A stretch of 64,000 nt of DNA from Planctomycetota bacterium (GCA_002683825.1 NYUD01000073.1:62001-126000); one strand, 5' to 3'. Positions 45,690-55,106 are shown, counted from the first letter of the stretch. Translations and numbers: made by a program. The notes: generated by a model not told the origin, from the sequence alone.

Positions 45690-46924
45690 CAGACGGGTCC
45701 TTCCCGGGCTGGAGCGAGGGGCGGTTTCGCTTTCTTGCGTTCGGGGTTGTAGAAGGGGAGCTCGCGAACCGTTGCGCGGGCCACTTTGCGTTCGTACTCG
45801 CAGGTCACCTCGATCTGCAATTCCGTCCCCGGTTCGGCGTGGCCACTCTGGAGCGTTGCCAGGGCCAGATATTTTTTCAGCAGCGGCGAGAAGGTGCGGC
45901 TGGTGGCGTAGCCGACCTGACGCTGACCCGCGTACAGGGGCACACCCTCGCGACAGGTCTCCGGTGTCAAGTGAGGGGGTAGGCCGAAGGCCTCGTGTAT
46001 GTCCGCGAAGTCATCCCAGTGGATCTCGAGGCCCACGAAACGGCGCGCCGGTCCTCGTTCTTTCTCCGAGCAGAGGGCCGCTTTGCCGACGAAGTCCGGG
46101 CGCTTCAACTTGACCATCCAGTCGAATCCGAGCTCGAAGGGGGTGCTTTTTTGTCGCTCGATGAACGCCGTGCGGGCCGAGGTGTAGTCGACCCCTCCGA
46201 GCAGAAAGCCCGCCTCGACCCGCGCCACGTCGAGGGCGTCGAGGCCCATCGGCAAGAGCCCATGGATCCGGCCTGCCTCCATCAACGCGTCCCACAGGAA
46301 AAGGGCATGCTCGGCTTCGATCCAGAGCTCGTACCCCAAATCGCCGGTGTATCCCGTGCGCGTGACGACACCCTCGACGCTTTTTCCGTCGAGCTGATAG
46401 TTCACCGCAATGGCGCCGAAGAAGGCCAGGTCCGCGACCGAGGGGCCGATGATCTGGCGCAGAATTTCACAGGAGCGGGGACCCTGTAGCGCCAGCGCCC
46501 CCAGGGTGCGGCTGATGTCGTTCACCTGTACCGTCAGACCCCGCGCGTTGCGCTGCAACCACGCCAGCGCCGGGTCTGCGGAGGTGACCCGAAAGTGTTC
46601 CTCGCCCAGCCGCGTCACGGTTCCATCGTCCAGCACCTTGCCGTGTTGGTCGCACCAGCAGACGTAGGCGACCCGGCCCGGTTTGGCTTTCATGAAGCCG
46701 CGCACCATCACGCGCGAAAGCAGGGCGGCGGCATCGGGCCCCTGTACCTCGTACTTGTAGAGGGGTGTGGCATCCATGACGGTCGCCTGATGGCGCAGGG
46801 CGTAGTACTCCCGTTCATGGTAGACGTCGTAGCGGCGCACGGCGTAGCAGCCGGCCCACTCCTTGTAGAGCAGGCTGGTGCAGAGCTCGCTGGTCCGCGG
46901 ATGAAACGGCGTCGGACGAGGCAT
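45689..46924 (-). CDS. GcvT-like aminomethyltransferase
   Basis: A 411-residue protein of the GcvT/dimethylglycine-dehydrogenase folate-binding family. MDATPLYKYEVQGPDAAALL, GKVLDDGTV (catalytic-type Asp99/Asp100), RVTSADPALAW, TRTGYTGDLGYELW and LLPMGLDALDVARVEAGF are all recognisable. The family transfers one-carbon units to tetrahydrofolate. The glycine-cleavage H and P genes are absent, and two FAD oxidoreductases follow in overlapping frames. This resembles sarcosine- or DMSP-type demethylation sets more than glycine cleavage. It is the first gene of the operon. Confidence 0.88.
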   Translation of the reverse strand: MPRPTPFHPRTSELCTSLLYKEWAGCYAVRRYDVYHEREYYALRHQATVMDATPLYKYEVQGPDAAALLSRVMVRGFMKAKPGRVAYVCWCDQHGKVLDDGTVTRLGEEHFRVTSADPALAWLQRNARGLTVQVNDISRTLGALALQGPRSCEILRQIIGPSVADLAFFGAIAVNYQLDGKSVEGVVTRTGYTGDLGYELWIEAEHALFLWDALMEAGRIHGLLPMGLDALDVARVEAGFLLGGVDYTSARTAFIERQKSTPFELGFDWMVKLKRPDFVGKAALCSEKERGPARRFVGLEIHWDDFADIHEAFGLPPHLTPETCREGVPLYAGQRQVGYATSRTFSPLLKKYLALATLQSGHAEPGTELQIEVTCEYERKVARATVRELPFYNPERKKAKPPLAPAREGPV

Positions 46925-46994
46925 CGCTGCGGAAGCTAAGCGGCGGAAGGCAGGAGCTCAAGGCTCGTCTGCGGGGGAAAGTCCGGAGCGCGAA

Positions 46995-47327
46995 CTAGCG
47001 ACGGATCGGAGCGAAGCCAGTTCGACGGGTCGCGACGCGCTTGGCGGGCTCGGGACTCGCGGCGCCTCGTGCCCGTGGCGTGAGTTCTTTCTGCCGGACC
47101 AGCGCTCGCCGGTGCTCCGACCGGGGCACGTTGAAGAACGGGTCTTCGCCGGGGGCGAGCTTGCGGCTTTTCTCCTCGTTCAGCGAATCCAGGAACTCCC
47201 GCAGCATCGCCTTGACGGTGGGCCCCCAAACGGGGAGAAAGGCCAGTAGAATGACGACCTTCAACCAGCTTTCGGGCGAGTACAGGCTCTCGAAGAAATT
47301 TTCCCAGTATTTCGGCACGAGCACCAT
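46995..47327 (-). CDS. Small single-pass membrane protein
   Basis: A 110-residue protein. An amphipathic start (VPKYWENFFESLYSPESWL) leads into one hydrophobic helix (about 22-40), then a basic, Arg-rich cytoplasmic tail. It lies upstream of the GcvT-like gene on the same strand, 70 bases away, and may be the first gene of that operon. The much longer open frame on this strand reaching 48536 runs antisense through the glycosidase gene and is not used. No family is recognised. Confidence 0.5.
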   Translation of the reverse strand: MVLVPKYWENFFESLYSPESWLKVVILLAFLPVWGPTVKAMLREFLDSLNEEKSRKLAPGEDPFFNVPRSEHRRALVRQKELTPRARGAASPEPAKRVATRRTGFAPIRR

Positions 47328-47417
47328 CTTCGGTCGGTTCACGGCCGGGCGGAAGGGGGTGAATGTGGCGAAGGTCAAAGATTCCCCGTATCGACTCCGA
47401 ACGACGCTCCAGGACGG

Positions 47418-48428
47418 ATGAAGTTTCTCGCTTTGGCTCTGTGCGGGTTCGCCCTCGACGGCGGTCGGGAGGTCGGAGCCGGGCCACAGGATCACGGCCA
47501 CGTCCGGGGCGTGACCATTTCCTGTCAAACCTCGGGTTTCGAGTGGGGGCTGGAGGGATTCGGCCGGGAGCTGGAGGAGCTGGGCGGTCTGGGCGCGAAC
47601 TGGGTCGCGATACATCCCTACGCCTGGATCCGCAGCGACGGCGAGGTCCGCCACAGGCTCGACCCGGACCGACCGCCGGGCTGGCTCACCCATCCCTTGA
47701 AGGAGGCGCGCGCCCGCGGGATGTCGATCCTGATCAAGCCGCACCTGGGCTACTGGGGCAGCAAGTTTCGCTGGCGCGGCGAGATTCACTTCGAGGACGC
47801 CGTTGAGCGGGCCCGGTTCTGGACCGGCTACACCGACTGGATCACCACGCTCACCGAGATCGTGGGGGAGGCGGATGCGATCTGTGTCGGGACCGAGCTG
47901 GACCGCATGCTGGAGGATCCCGCGCCCTGGCGAAGTCTGATCGCGGCCGTGCGCGCGCGCACCGATGCGCGACTGACCTACGCCGCCAACTGGGACGGCT
48001 ACGGGCGCGTCAGCTTCTGGGATGCGCTCGATGCCGTCGGAGTGCAGGCGTACTTTCCTCTCAGCGAAGAGCCGGATCCGGACGTTGCGCTTCTGGAGGC
48101 CGGATGGGAGCGGGTGCTGGTTCCCCTGCGCGAATTGCATCGGCGCACGGGCAAGCCGGTGGTCTTCACCGAACTGGGCTACAACCGCTCCATCGATGCC
48201 GCCAGGACACCGTGGAGTGATACGCCTGCGGCGTCGGAAGACCGCGCGGCCGCGGCGGCCCTCCAGGCGCGTTGTTTGCGCGTGGGCTTGAAGGTCATCG
48301 AGCGGGAGAGCGATTGGCTGCGGGGCGCCTTTCTCTGGAAGTGGTTCGTCGGCGAGCCCTCCCGCCACGATCGTTCGTTCTACGTGGACACGCCCCGGAT
48401 GCGCGCCGCGATCGCCGAGGTCTGGTGA
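47418..48428 (+). CDS. GH113-like glycoside hydrolase
   Basis: A 336-residue TIM-barrel protein with a weak N-terminal signal or hydrophobic segment. It has the GH113 beta-mannanase pattern: LGANWVAIHPYAW, ILIKPHLGYW, the acid/base E160 in VGTELD, AANWDGYGRVSFWDALD, AYFPLSEE and the nucleophile E252 in VFTELGYN. FLWKWFVGEP closes the barrel. Both catalytic Glu residues are present, so activity on beta-mannosides or a related glycan is likely. The real substrate cannot be told from sequence. Confidence 0.85.
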   Translation: MKFLALALCGFALDGGREVGAGPQDHGHVRGVTISCQTSGFEWGLEGFGRELEELGGLGANWVAIHPYAWIRSDGEVRHRLDPDRPPGWLTHPLKEARARGMSILIKPHLGYWGSKFRWRGEIHFEDAVERARFWTGYTDWITTLTEIVGEADAICVGTELDRMLEDPAPWRSLIAAVRARTDARLTYAANWDGYGRVSFWDALDAVGVQAYFPLSEEPDPDVALLEAGWERVLVPLRELHRRTGKPVVFTELGYNRSIDAARTPWSDTPAASEDRAAAAALQARCLRVGLKVIERESDWLRGAFLWKWFVGEPSRHDRSFYVDTPRMRAAIAEVW

Positions 48429-48439
48429 ATTGCGTCCGA

Positions 48440-48455
48440 GAGCCGGGCCGGGCTC
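48440..48455. terminator. Short GC hairpin after the glycosidase gene
   Basis: GAGCC (48440-48444) pairs with GGCTC (48451-48455) around a six-base loop, between two convergent genes. There is no U-tract. It is a weak call. Confidence 0.25.
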
Positions 48456-48669
48456 AGTTCGCCCCTTCGTAGGGGCGATCGGCATCGTGGCGACGGGCCG
48501 GTCGAGACCGCTCGTCGCCGCAGCGACGACAGACATCCAGGTGGCGCACGTCGGACTCCTCGGCGCTGCTGGTCAGGATGTGGCCATCCTTGGTGGTGTT
48601 CCAGCGTACCCCCGGAGAGCGGGTCTCAGCGATCCAGGTGTGTCCGAGGAGTCTGCAAAAGATATTCAT
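48454..48669 (-). CDS. Small Cys-pair protein
   Basis: A 71-residue protein beginning MNIFCRLLGHTWI. RWNTTKDGHIL and a CRRCG motif follow, and the tail is charged. The Cys pair plus the earlier Cys and His could form a zinc site. The compositional pattern (short hydrophobic start, Trp, CxxC) looks like a real conserved small protein rather than noise. Function is unknown. Confidence 0.6.
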   Translation of the reverse strand: MNIFCRLLGHTWIAETRSPGVRWNTTKDGHILTSSAEESDVRHLDVCRRCGDERSRPARRHDADRPYEGAN

Positions 48670-48755
48670 CGCCTCGGGGGCGAGGTTCTACGATGTGGGT
48701 CGGATTGAAGCAAGGGGTTTCGAATCCCGCGCGGCCAGGCCATGCTCTGAAGACC

Positions 48756-49325
48756 ATGACGTCCCGATGGCCCCGACGACTCCTTGTCGCGCTGCTCTTC
48801 CCGGCTCTGTTTGTTTCTGAGGCCGCATGCACGAGCTACTCGGACTATCGCTTCTCGCCCGGCGTGCAGGACATCGAGATACGCAATCCGTCCGAATCCG
48901 TGCTGGCCCGGGTCCTGATCGCTCCCCGGGGGATCCACGAGCACGAGCACGGCGACACGACCCGGCTCGAGATGCAGTTTCGACTCCGAATCGAAAATCA
49001 CGCCTCCGCCGAGTTCGTGCTGGTTCCCGAGGAGTTCGAGCTGGTCGATGCCAACCTGGAGAGCTTCGGCCCCGCGGAGGTTCTTCCGGAAGATCCGGAA
49101 GAAGCGGGGGGGGATGGATTCTTCAGGGTGCACTTTGCGTTTCCCTCGGGGAAGGGCCCGACCACGATGAACCTGCGGGCACTGCGTCTGCGCCTCGGCC
49201 TGCTCCACGGCGACGAGGTGCTGACGCCTACGGCCGCATTCGACCGGGACTACACCTACTTTAACGCCTACTACTATCCCGATATGCGCTGGAGTATCGG
49301 GATAGGTTACGGGGCTTATTACTGA
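48756..49325 (+). CDS. Exported protein, probable lipoprotein
   Basis: The 189-residue product from the ATG at 48756 begins with a signal peptide ending SEAACTSYSDY, a lipobox-like site. The mature domain is a beta sandwich-like sequence with LEMQFRLRIENHASAEFVLVP. It ends in a Tyr-rich, aromatic tail (YYYPDMRW to GYGAYY). It is probably an outer-membrane or periplasmic-face lipoprotein of unknown role. Confidence 0.7.
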   Translation: MTSRWPRRLLVALLFPALFVSEAACTSYSDYRFSPGVQDIEIRNPSESVLARVLIAPRGIHEHEHGDTTRLEMQFRLRIENHASAEFVLVPEEFELVDANLESFGPAEVLPEDPEEAGGDGFFRVHFAFPSGKGPTTMNLRALRLRLGLLHGDEVLTPTAAFDRDYTYFNAYYYPDMRWSIGIGYGAYY

Positions 49326-49414
49326 TCCACGGCTGTGTGGCTGATCGGAGGCTTGCACGAGCGAACGCGACGGGCGCACCCTTTCGGTCGGAGCACGTCT
49401 CGGGGATCCTGGAT

Positions 49415-50494
49415 CTAGCGCTTCAATGCGGCCACGATCAGGCGCCCGGAATGCCCACAGGCCACGACCTCCTGGCCCTTGTTGCCGCCCTTTACCTCTG
49501 CGATCAGCACGTGATGAAAGCGGTCGGTGTCGGTGTAGATGACCTCGTAGCGCCAGGCGCGCACGCGCTTCTGTCCGTAAAGGACGACCAGCCGTTTGCC
49601 GTACCCGGCCGTGGCGGCTTCTGGACCTTCGTTCAGGGGGTCCAGTTCCCCGAGTGCTGCCCCGCGGAGCTTGTTCTTCGACTCGAAGATGACTTGGCGC
49701 TTGCCGGCGTCGCTGATCCAGTTGAGGGTGCCGTCGTCCCGTGAAACCAGCACGGAGCCGGCGAGGGTTGCTACGCGGGTCTGGGGGGACTGGGCTTGGT
49801 CGAAGAGAAGCGACCTCCACTTGTCTCCGAGTCGCACCACCTGCATCAGGTTGCCGTCGTCGCAGGCGACGAGCGCGCTTTTGGAGTAGGTGGCGACGGA
49901 CTTCCCCGCTCCCGTGAGATCGGTCAGCAGCTGCGGCTGCCACATGTCGTCTTCGAGGTAGAGCAGGTGGACCTTCTTGGAGAAGCCGGTGACGATGATC
50001 TCGAGGCCCTCGCGCTCGGTGTCGAAATCGCCGATGGCTCCGCCGTGGATCAGGGCGGTGTCGTGGAAGATCTCCTCGATCTCGATGCCCTCCTCGCCCC
50101 GGGAGATGAGGTAGACCGCGCCGGGGTTGGCGCTATCCTCGGACCCGCGCAACATGCCGTAGGCCACCAGTTCGAGCCCCTCGCGGGTGGGGTCCACGTC
50201 GCCGAAGGCGCAGCCGATCAGTTCTCCGCCCGCGCGGGCGATGCTCTTCGAGATCCAGGGGAACTGCCGCGGTCCGCTCTGGCGTGTGAGGAAGATGTTC
50301 CCCGTGGAATCGACGCTGGCGATTTCCGGGTTGCGGGAGGCCGGGTCGAAATCGCCGACCGCACACCCGTTGAGCTTGGCCCTGGTCTCCAGGACGACCT
50401 CGACGGACCAGGCAGCCCGGGGGGCCTCGGTGGACGCGGCCCTCTGGGTTGCAAGCAGGGCGGGGAGAAGGAACAGGATCGGGAGGGCTACCAT
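49415..50494 (-). CDS. Exported FG-GAP/VCBS-repeat protein
   Basis: From the ATG at 50494 the product has 359 residues and a clean signal peptide (LPILFLLPALLATQR). The mature part repeats GxxxGDxDPxxxGxE segments: GCAVGDFDPASRNPEI, GCAFGDVDPTREGLEL, GGAIGDFDTEREGLEI and GAALGELDPLNEGPEA. This pattern predicts a beta-propeller on the periplasmic or outer surface. No enzymatic residues are recognised. Confidence 0.8.
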   Translation of the reverse strand: MVALPILFLLPALLATQRAASTEAPRAAWSVEVVLETRAKLNGCAVGDFDPASRNPEIASVDSTGNIFLTRQSGPRQFPWISKSIARAGGELIGCAFGDVDPTREGLELVAYGMLRGSEDSANPGAVYLISRGEEGIEIEEIFHDTALIHGGAIGDFDTEREGLEIIVTGFSKKVHLLYLEDDMWQPQLLTDLTGAGKSVATYSKSALVACDDGNLMQVVRLGDKWRSLLFDQAQSPQTRVATLAGSVLVSRDDGTLNWISDAGKRQVIFESKNKLRGAALGELDPLNEGPEAATAGYGKRLVVLYGQKRVRAWRYEVIYTDTDRFHHVLIAEVKGGNKGQEVVACGHSGRLIVAALKR

Positions 50495-50668
50495 GCTTCC
50501 ATGATCGATGCCCACCCCCGATTTGTCCACCCGGCGAAGGCGGCTCCCCGGACGGTTCCGGGTTCCTGTCCGCCTGCGTCGGCCTGATTTTTCATGGGGG
50601 AGCCGGGCGTGAAGGCCGGCTGGATGTTCCAGAGGGGGTCGCCCCAGGCCGACGGGGTGTTCTCGGGG

Positions 50669-51838
50669 CTAGCCCTTCTCGCCCAGCGCCTTCTTGAAGA
50701 GGGCTCCGAGGTTGGTGCCCAGGCTCTCCTTCGTGTTCAAGATCTCCTCGATCTCTTCGGACCCCGCGGCTTCCTCGGAACCGAGCAGTGCCCCGCGCGG
50801 ATCGAGCCGCGAAAGTGAGATGCGTTGGGCAGGGGCGTCGATGGTCAGGATACGTACGGAAACGTCGTCCCCCGGTTTGACGACTTCGTTCGCGTGGTGA
50901 ATGCGTCCCGGGCCGAGTTGTGAAACGTGCAGCAAGCCCTCCAGTCCGGGTTCGAGTTCGACGAAGGCTCCGAAATTCGCGATACGGCGGACCTTGCCCT
51001 CGACCACCTTGTCCTCGTGGAATCGTTCGAGAGCGTTCTCCCACGGATCGGCTTCCAGTTGCTTGCGACCGAGACCGATGCGCTTGCCACCCTCTTCGAC
51101 GGAGAGGATCTGAACCTCGACGTCCTGGCCGATTTTCAACATCTCGTTCGGATGCTCGACCCGGCGGTGGGACAGGTTGGATACGTGCAGGAGCCCTTCG
51201 ATGCCGCCACCCAGATCGACGAAGGCCCCATAAGATTCCATCCGTGCGACCTTGCCGCGACGCACGCTGCCGGGCGCGAGTTCTCCCATCGCCTCCTCCC
51301 GGTGCTGGTCGCGTTCGGCTTCGAGGACCGCGCGACGCGATACGACGACACGTTTCTTGCCACGGTCGAGCTCGATGACTTCACAGACAAGTGATTGATC
51401 GCCGTATTGCATGAGGTCCTCGACGTGATGCAGGGCGACCTGGGAAGCCGGAAGGAAACCGCGCAGCGGGCCGATGCGCAGCTCCAGACCGCCTTTGATC
51501 ACGGCGATGACCGTCCCCTTGACGAGCGAACCCACCTCCATGTCGTCCCATGCCGTGAGAGCTCTGGCCTCTCGTATCGAGAAGAGCCACAGGCCCTCTT
51601 CCTGTCCGCGCAGGGCGACGCGAAGCCGCGAGCCGTTCTCGGGAGGTGCGTCGAACTCGGCGAGAGGGCAGGCCCCCTGGACGCGAGGACCGAGTTCGAG
51701 GATGACGTCGCTACCGCTCGTACCCGCGACCATGGCAGGATACAGACTGCTGCCGTCGGCCGGAACGAGCTCGGGATCGAGCTCGGATTCCAGTTCGTCG
51801 CGTAGGGCCTGCATGCGGTTCTCGTTCTTGAAGTTCAT
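50669..51838 (-). CDS. S1-repeat RNA-binding protein
   Basis: A 389-residue protein. The N-terminal part (about 30-95) is a degenerate S1-like segment. Three S1 (OB-fold) domains follow at about 104-170, 190-265 and 275-345. Typical runs are GSVRRGKVARMESYGAFVDL, GLLHVSNLSHRR, GKVRRIANFGAFVELEPG and GLLHVSQLGPGR. It is shorter than the six-domain ribosomal S1 of enterobacteria. It may serve as a short S1 in translation initiation or as a general RNA-binding factor. The final ~40 residues are acidic and helical. The gene stands alone. Confidence 0.85.
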   Translation of the reverse strand: MNFKNENRMQALRDELESELDPELVPADGSSLYPAMVAGTSGSDVILELGPRVQGACPLAEFDAPPENGSRLRVALRGQEEGLWLFSIREARALTAWDDMEVGSLVKGTVIAVIKGGLELRIGPLRGFLPASQVALHHVEDLMQYGDQSLVCEVIELDRGKKRVVVSRRAVLEAERDQHREEAMGELAPGSVRRGKVARMESYGAFVDLGGGIEGLLHVSNLSHRRVEHPNEMLKIGQDVEVQILSVEEGGKRIGLGRKQLEADPWENALERFHEDKVVEGKVRRIANFGAFVELEPGLEGLLHVSQLGPGRIHHANEVVKPGDDVSVRILTIDAPAQRISLSRLDPRGALLGSEEAAGSEEIEEILNTKESLGTNLGALFKKALGEKG

Positions 51839-51871
51839 ACGGGGAGTGCAGGTAGGGAGGGAGTGCGGACC

Positions 51872-53221
51872 TCATGATACGCCGTGTTGGGGTACGTTGG
51901 TCGCTTTCCAGCGGATGTCGAGATCCGGGACCACGTTACGAACCCGCCGGGCCAACCAGACGGTCTGTGCAGCGGCCCCCAGGGTGAAGGCGAGGACGGC
52001 GTAGAGTATCCCCGGTCCGGGATCCAAGAGCGCTCCTGCGGCCAGCGCGCCGCCGCAGAAAACCAGGTAGACCCCGACCGATTTCGTCACGTCCCGGGTG
52101 CGGCGGTAGTGGACCAAGACACCTTGATACCAGCTCAGCATGGCCTGAAACCCCGGGATCAGGCAGGCCAGGAGCAGGCCCCGGGTGGCCAGGGTCACGA
52201 GCTCGGGGGGGAGGCCCAGGAGGTGTTCGAAGCTCAGGGGGGCCAGCTGCGTCAGGGCTACAAACAGCAACAGGGCGACCGTGGAGCAGGCGAGGATCCA
52301 CCCGAAGCGCCACAGGGCCCGGGCGGCCCCGGGTTGACCCAGTAGGGCGATCACGACCTCGTTGAACGCAAATCCGATGCTGCGCGGGAGGAAGATGAAC
52401 CCGTGCAGGGGGGGCCATGTCGCGAGGGATGCCAGAGCTCCCGGCATGCGGCTCATCGCGGCGGACCCCATGGGCTGATTCAACAGGGTCAGCAGCGGGG
52501 TCAGCGCGAGGGGGATGTAGAAGTTGAGGAATGAGCGGCGTCCGAGGGGCCGGGTTCCCGGGGCCCGCGGCGGCAGGGAGGCCAGCTCGGAGGCGACGCG
52601 CCAGCGTATGAAGAACATCTCGGAGAGCACCGCCACCGCCACCCCCGTGGTACCGACCACGATGCCGGGCCAGTCGGTGAGTGTGGAGGCGCTCCAGAGG
52701 ACGAGGATCAGCATGCCGACCCGGAGTGCCGTGCCGATGCCGATCTCTCGCGAGCGGTTGCCGCGGATCAGGAGTCCCTGATGGAAGCGCCGGTGGGCGA
52801 TGGCCCAGGTCCAGGGGGTCATGATCCAGAGCCCGATTCGGGCCGGCCCCAGCACTTCGTGCGGTACACCCAGGAGGTTTTCCGTCACCCATCCGAAAAG
52901 GGGCGTAGCCGTGATCGTGACGTGCAGAAGTGTCAGGAGCGCTCCCGCGACCATCATGAAGCGATGGACCTTGCGGGTGCTCTCGCGATCGACGCACAGC
53001 GCCGTGGACGCGGCCAGGAGCATGATGATGGGCCCCTCGACCAGGAGTGCGATCGGAAACACCACCGCTCCGTAGGCAGCCAGCTGGACCTCGCTGTCGG
53101 GCAGCCGGGCGACGAAGGCCGTGAAGAGAGGCAGTTCCGCGCCCATGAAGAGCCAGCTGGCCGCCAGCGGCCACCACATCCGGAGAACGCGTGTGAGGGA
53201 AACGGGGGCGGAAGGGGTCAT
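51872..53221 (-). CDS. MOP-superfamily membrane protein (ANKH/MATE-like)
   Basis: A 449-residue protein with about twelve hydrophobic helices. FPIALLVEGPIIMLLAAST and RRFHQGLLIRGNRSREIGIGTALR resemble the progressive-ankylosis (ANK) branch of the MOP flippase superfamily. In animals ANKH exports ATP and citrate. Bacterial relatives have no settled substrate. The ATG at 53221 removes an 78-residue Arg/Pro-rich leader that has no sequence sense. It is divergent from a DUF4388 gene. Confidence 0.7.
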   Translation of the reverse strand: MTPSAPVSLTRVLRMWWPLAASWLFMGAELPLFTAFVARLPDSEVQLAAYGAVVFPIALLVEGPIIMLLAASTALCVDRESTRKVHRFMMVAGALLTLLHVTITATPLFGWVTENLLGVPHEVLGPARIGLWIMTPWTWAIAHRRFHQGLLIRGNRSREIGIGTALRVGMLILVLWSASTLTDWPGIVVGTTGVAVAVLSEMFFIRWRVASELASLPPRAPGTRPLGRRSFLNFYIPLALTPLLTLLNQPMGSAAMSRMPGALASLATWPPLHGFIFLPRSIGFAFNEVVIALLGQPGAARALWRFGWILACSTVALLLFVALTQLAPLSFEHLLGLPPELVTLATRGLLLACLIPGFQAMLSWYQGVLVHYRRTRDVTKSVGVYLVFCGGALAAGALLDPGPGILYAVLAFTLGAAAQTVWLARRVRNVVPDLDIRWKATNVPQHGVS

Positions 53222-53427
53222 CGAGGGTTCGGGCGCCGCCCTTCGGCGGCAAAGGGCGTCATTCTGCGGCCCCGGGTTCGGGGGAGGTGGCCCGAGAGGG
53301 GAAAAAGCTTCCCGGGACGGCCGCGGGACGGCGCCTGGAAGAGCGGGGTTTGCATTGATTCCGGCGTGGTTTCGGGCCGAAAGACGCCGTGAGTCTTCCA
53401 GCCGATTTCCTCCTCGGCACCCCCCCC

Positions 53428-55071
53428 ATGAGTCTCCAGGGCGATCTCTCGACACTGGACCTGTCCGGTCTACTTCAGAACCTCGAATCGGCGCAAAAGC
53501 AGGGCTTGCTCACCATTCGGAGCGAGTCCGGCGAGGCCAAGTTGTTCTTCGAGAAGGGGCGCTTGGCCCTCTTCACGAGTCCGGGTCGGGCTCCCCTCAT
53601 GGACATGCTCGTCGCTTCCGGCACGGTCGCAGCGAGCGACATGGAACTCGCCAAGAAGCGGGCGAAGCGCGGCAAGAAACGGGTCGGCGAAGCCCTCGTT
53701 GCCAAGGGCGTCCTGAGCGAAGGGGGCTTGAAGGAGTTCGCAACCGCGCGCCTGCTGGACGAAGCCTGCGAATTGATCGCCATCGGCGGGGGGGCCTTCG
53801 AATTCACCGAGGGAGGGATTCCCCGCAGGGCTTTCGATCCGGAGGAGCGCGCGCTGAAGCTGGCCCTGGCGTCAGGACCGCTGCTGCTCGAATCCGCGCG
53901 TCGGGAAGATCAATGGAAGCTGATCCGCGATCGCGTCCCGAGCGACGCGATTCACTACGTCGTTCAACACCCGCCGCGCGATCCGGAGACGCCGGAGGCC
54001 GCCGAGTTGCTGGCGAACGTGGTCAGCATGCTCGACGGGACGCGCAGCGTGGCCGAGGTCGTGGCGGGGTTCCCGCACCGACTCTTCGAGGTCTACCAGC
54101 TCCTGGCCGACCTGGCCGATGCGCACGTCTTGCGGATGGCCTCTCCGAGCGACATGAACCGGCTCGTGCAGGAAATCGCGCGCAAGGACTCCAAGCGCGC
54201 CTGGGCCATTCTGCAACGCGGATTGCTCACGCATCCGCTCAGCCCCAATCTGCTGATGACCAAGGCCATGATCGCCCAGGACATCGGCGAGCTGGAGGAG
54301 GCCGCGGAGGCCCTGAAGGTACTGGTGCATCAGCACCTGCATTGCGGCGAGACCGAGTTGGCGCTCGAGGGGATCGAACGCCTGAAGGGGCTGGATCCTG
54401 ACGATGCCTTCGTCTGGGAGCGCAGCTACGAGCTGGCGCTCCAGGACAAGCGCAAATCCGATGTGCTTCGGGACGGAAAGAGGCTCGTCGAGTTGTACCG
54501 CGGCCCCGGACTCTTCAAGAAGGCCGTGGTCGTTCTGGAAAACCTGGTGGAAATGGATCCCGGTTCGTGGGAGCTGGTTATCGATCTTGCGAAGAACCGG
54601 GCCGACGGGGGCGATCGCGCAGCCGCCGTGGCAGAGCTCGAGAAATTCGGCAGCGTTCGCCTCGAAAAGGAGGAGTACGCCCTCGCCCGCCGCATCTACG
54701 AGGAGATTCTAAACCTCGACCCCGACCATGCTGGCGCCAAGGCAACGGTCTCTTCCATCAAGAGCGGGGAACTCGCGCGTCGCATCGAACACAGGAAAAA
54801 GGTGCGGGCACGGGTCGCCGCATTCTTCGGAGTGATCGCTACCTGCCTGTGGCTCGGGTACGAGAGCTCGGCCCGGCGCGCCTACGTCGGGGCGACGCAC
54901 GAGATCGGTCGGGAGCGCTGGATCGAAAAGCGCCACTATCTGGAGGCCATCGATGCCTTCGAGACCATTCGCGTCGACTATCGGTTCTCCACGACCGCAC
55001 TGTACGACGTGCGCCGGCAGCTCGAGCAGCTCAGGACAAAACAGGAGCTGAAGGAGAGGGAACAGAACTAG
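53428..55071 (+). CDS. DUF4388 protein with helical repeats and membrane anchor
   Basis: A 547-residue protein, the second DUF4388 product of the window. The DUF4388 (PATAN-like) domain at 1-125 begins MSLQGDLSTLDLSGLLQNLE, closely parallel to the start of the protein at 16260-19430. A helical repeat region (about 150-440) with TPR-like segments such as YALARRIYEEILNLDPDHAGA follows. A transmembrane helix lies near 460-478 and a further helical tail near 500-547. Unlike its relative it lacks PEGA and propeller domains. A start at 53389 would add 13 residues but DUF4388 begins at this ATG. A perfect terminator-like hairpin follows. Confidence 0.85.
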   Translation: MSLQGDLSTLDLSGLLQNLESAQKQGLLTIRSESGEAKLFFEKGRLALFTSPGRAPLMDMLVASGTVAASDMELAKKRAKRGKKRVGEALVAKGVLSEGGLKEFATARLLDEACELIAIGGGAFEFTEGGIPRRAFDPEERALKLALASGPLLLESARREDQWKLIRDRVPSDAIHYVVQHPPRDPETPEAAELLANVVSMLDGTRSVAEVVAGFPHRLFEVYQLLADLADAHVLRMASPSDMNRLVQEIARKDSKRAWAILQRGLLTHPLSPNLLMTKAMIAQDIGELEEAAEALKVLVHQHLHCGETELALEGIERLKGLDPDDAFVWERSYELALQDKRKSDVLRDGKRLVELYRGPGLFKKAVVVLENLVEMDPGSWELVIDLAKNRADGGDRAAAVAELEKFGSVRLEKEEYALARRIYEEILNLDPDHAGAKATVSSIKSGELARRIEHRKKVRARVAAFFGVIATCLWLGYESSARRAYVGATHEIGRERWIEKRHYLEAIDAFETIRVDYRFSTTALYDVRRQLEQLRTKQELKEREQN

Positions 55072-55106
55072 CGCGGGGGGAAAATCGTCCGGTCCGTACC
55101 CTGACC

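Noticed and set aside
42574-46924. Carotenoid biosynthesis cluster based on phytoene-desaturase similarity
   Set aside because: No phytoene synthase or other carotenoid gene is adjacent, and the partner is a folate aminomethyltransferase; PYROXD2-type similarity fits better.
45689-47000. Glycine riboswitch upstream of the GcvT-like gene
   Set aside because: Only about 70 bases separate it from the preceding gene and no paired aptamer core was recognisable.
46995-48536. Long minus-strand frame of 513 codons
   Set aside because: It runs antisense through the GH113 gene and is Arg/Pro/Gln-rich there; only its last 110 codons (to 47327) look like a real protein.
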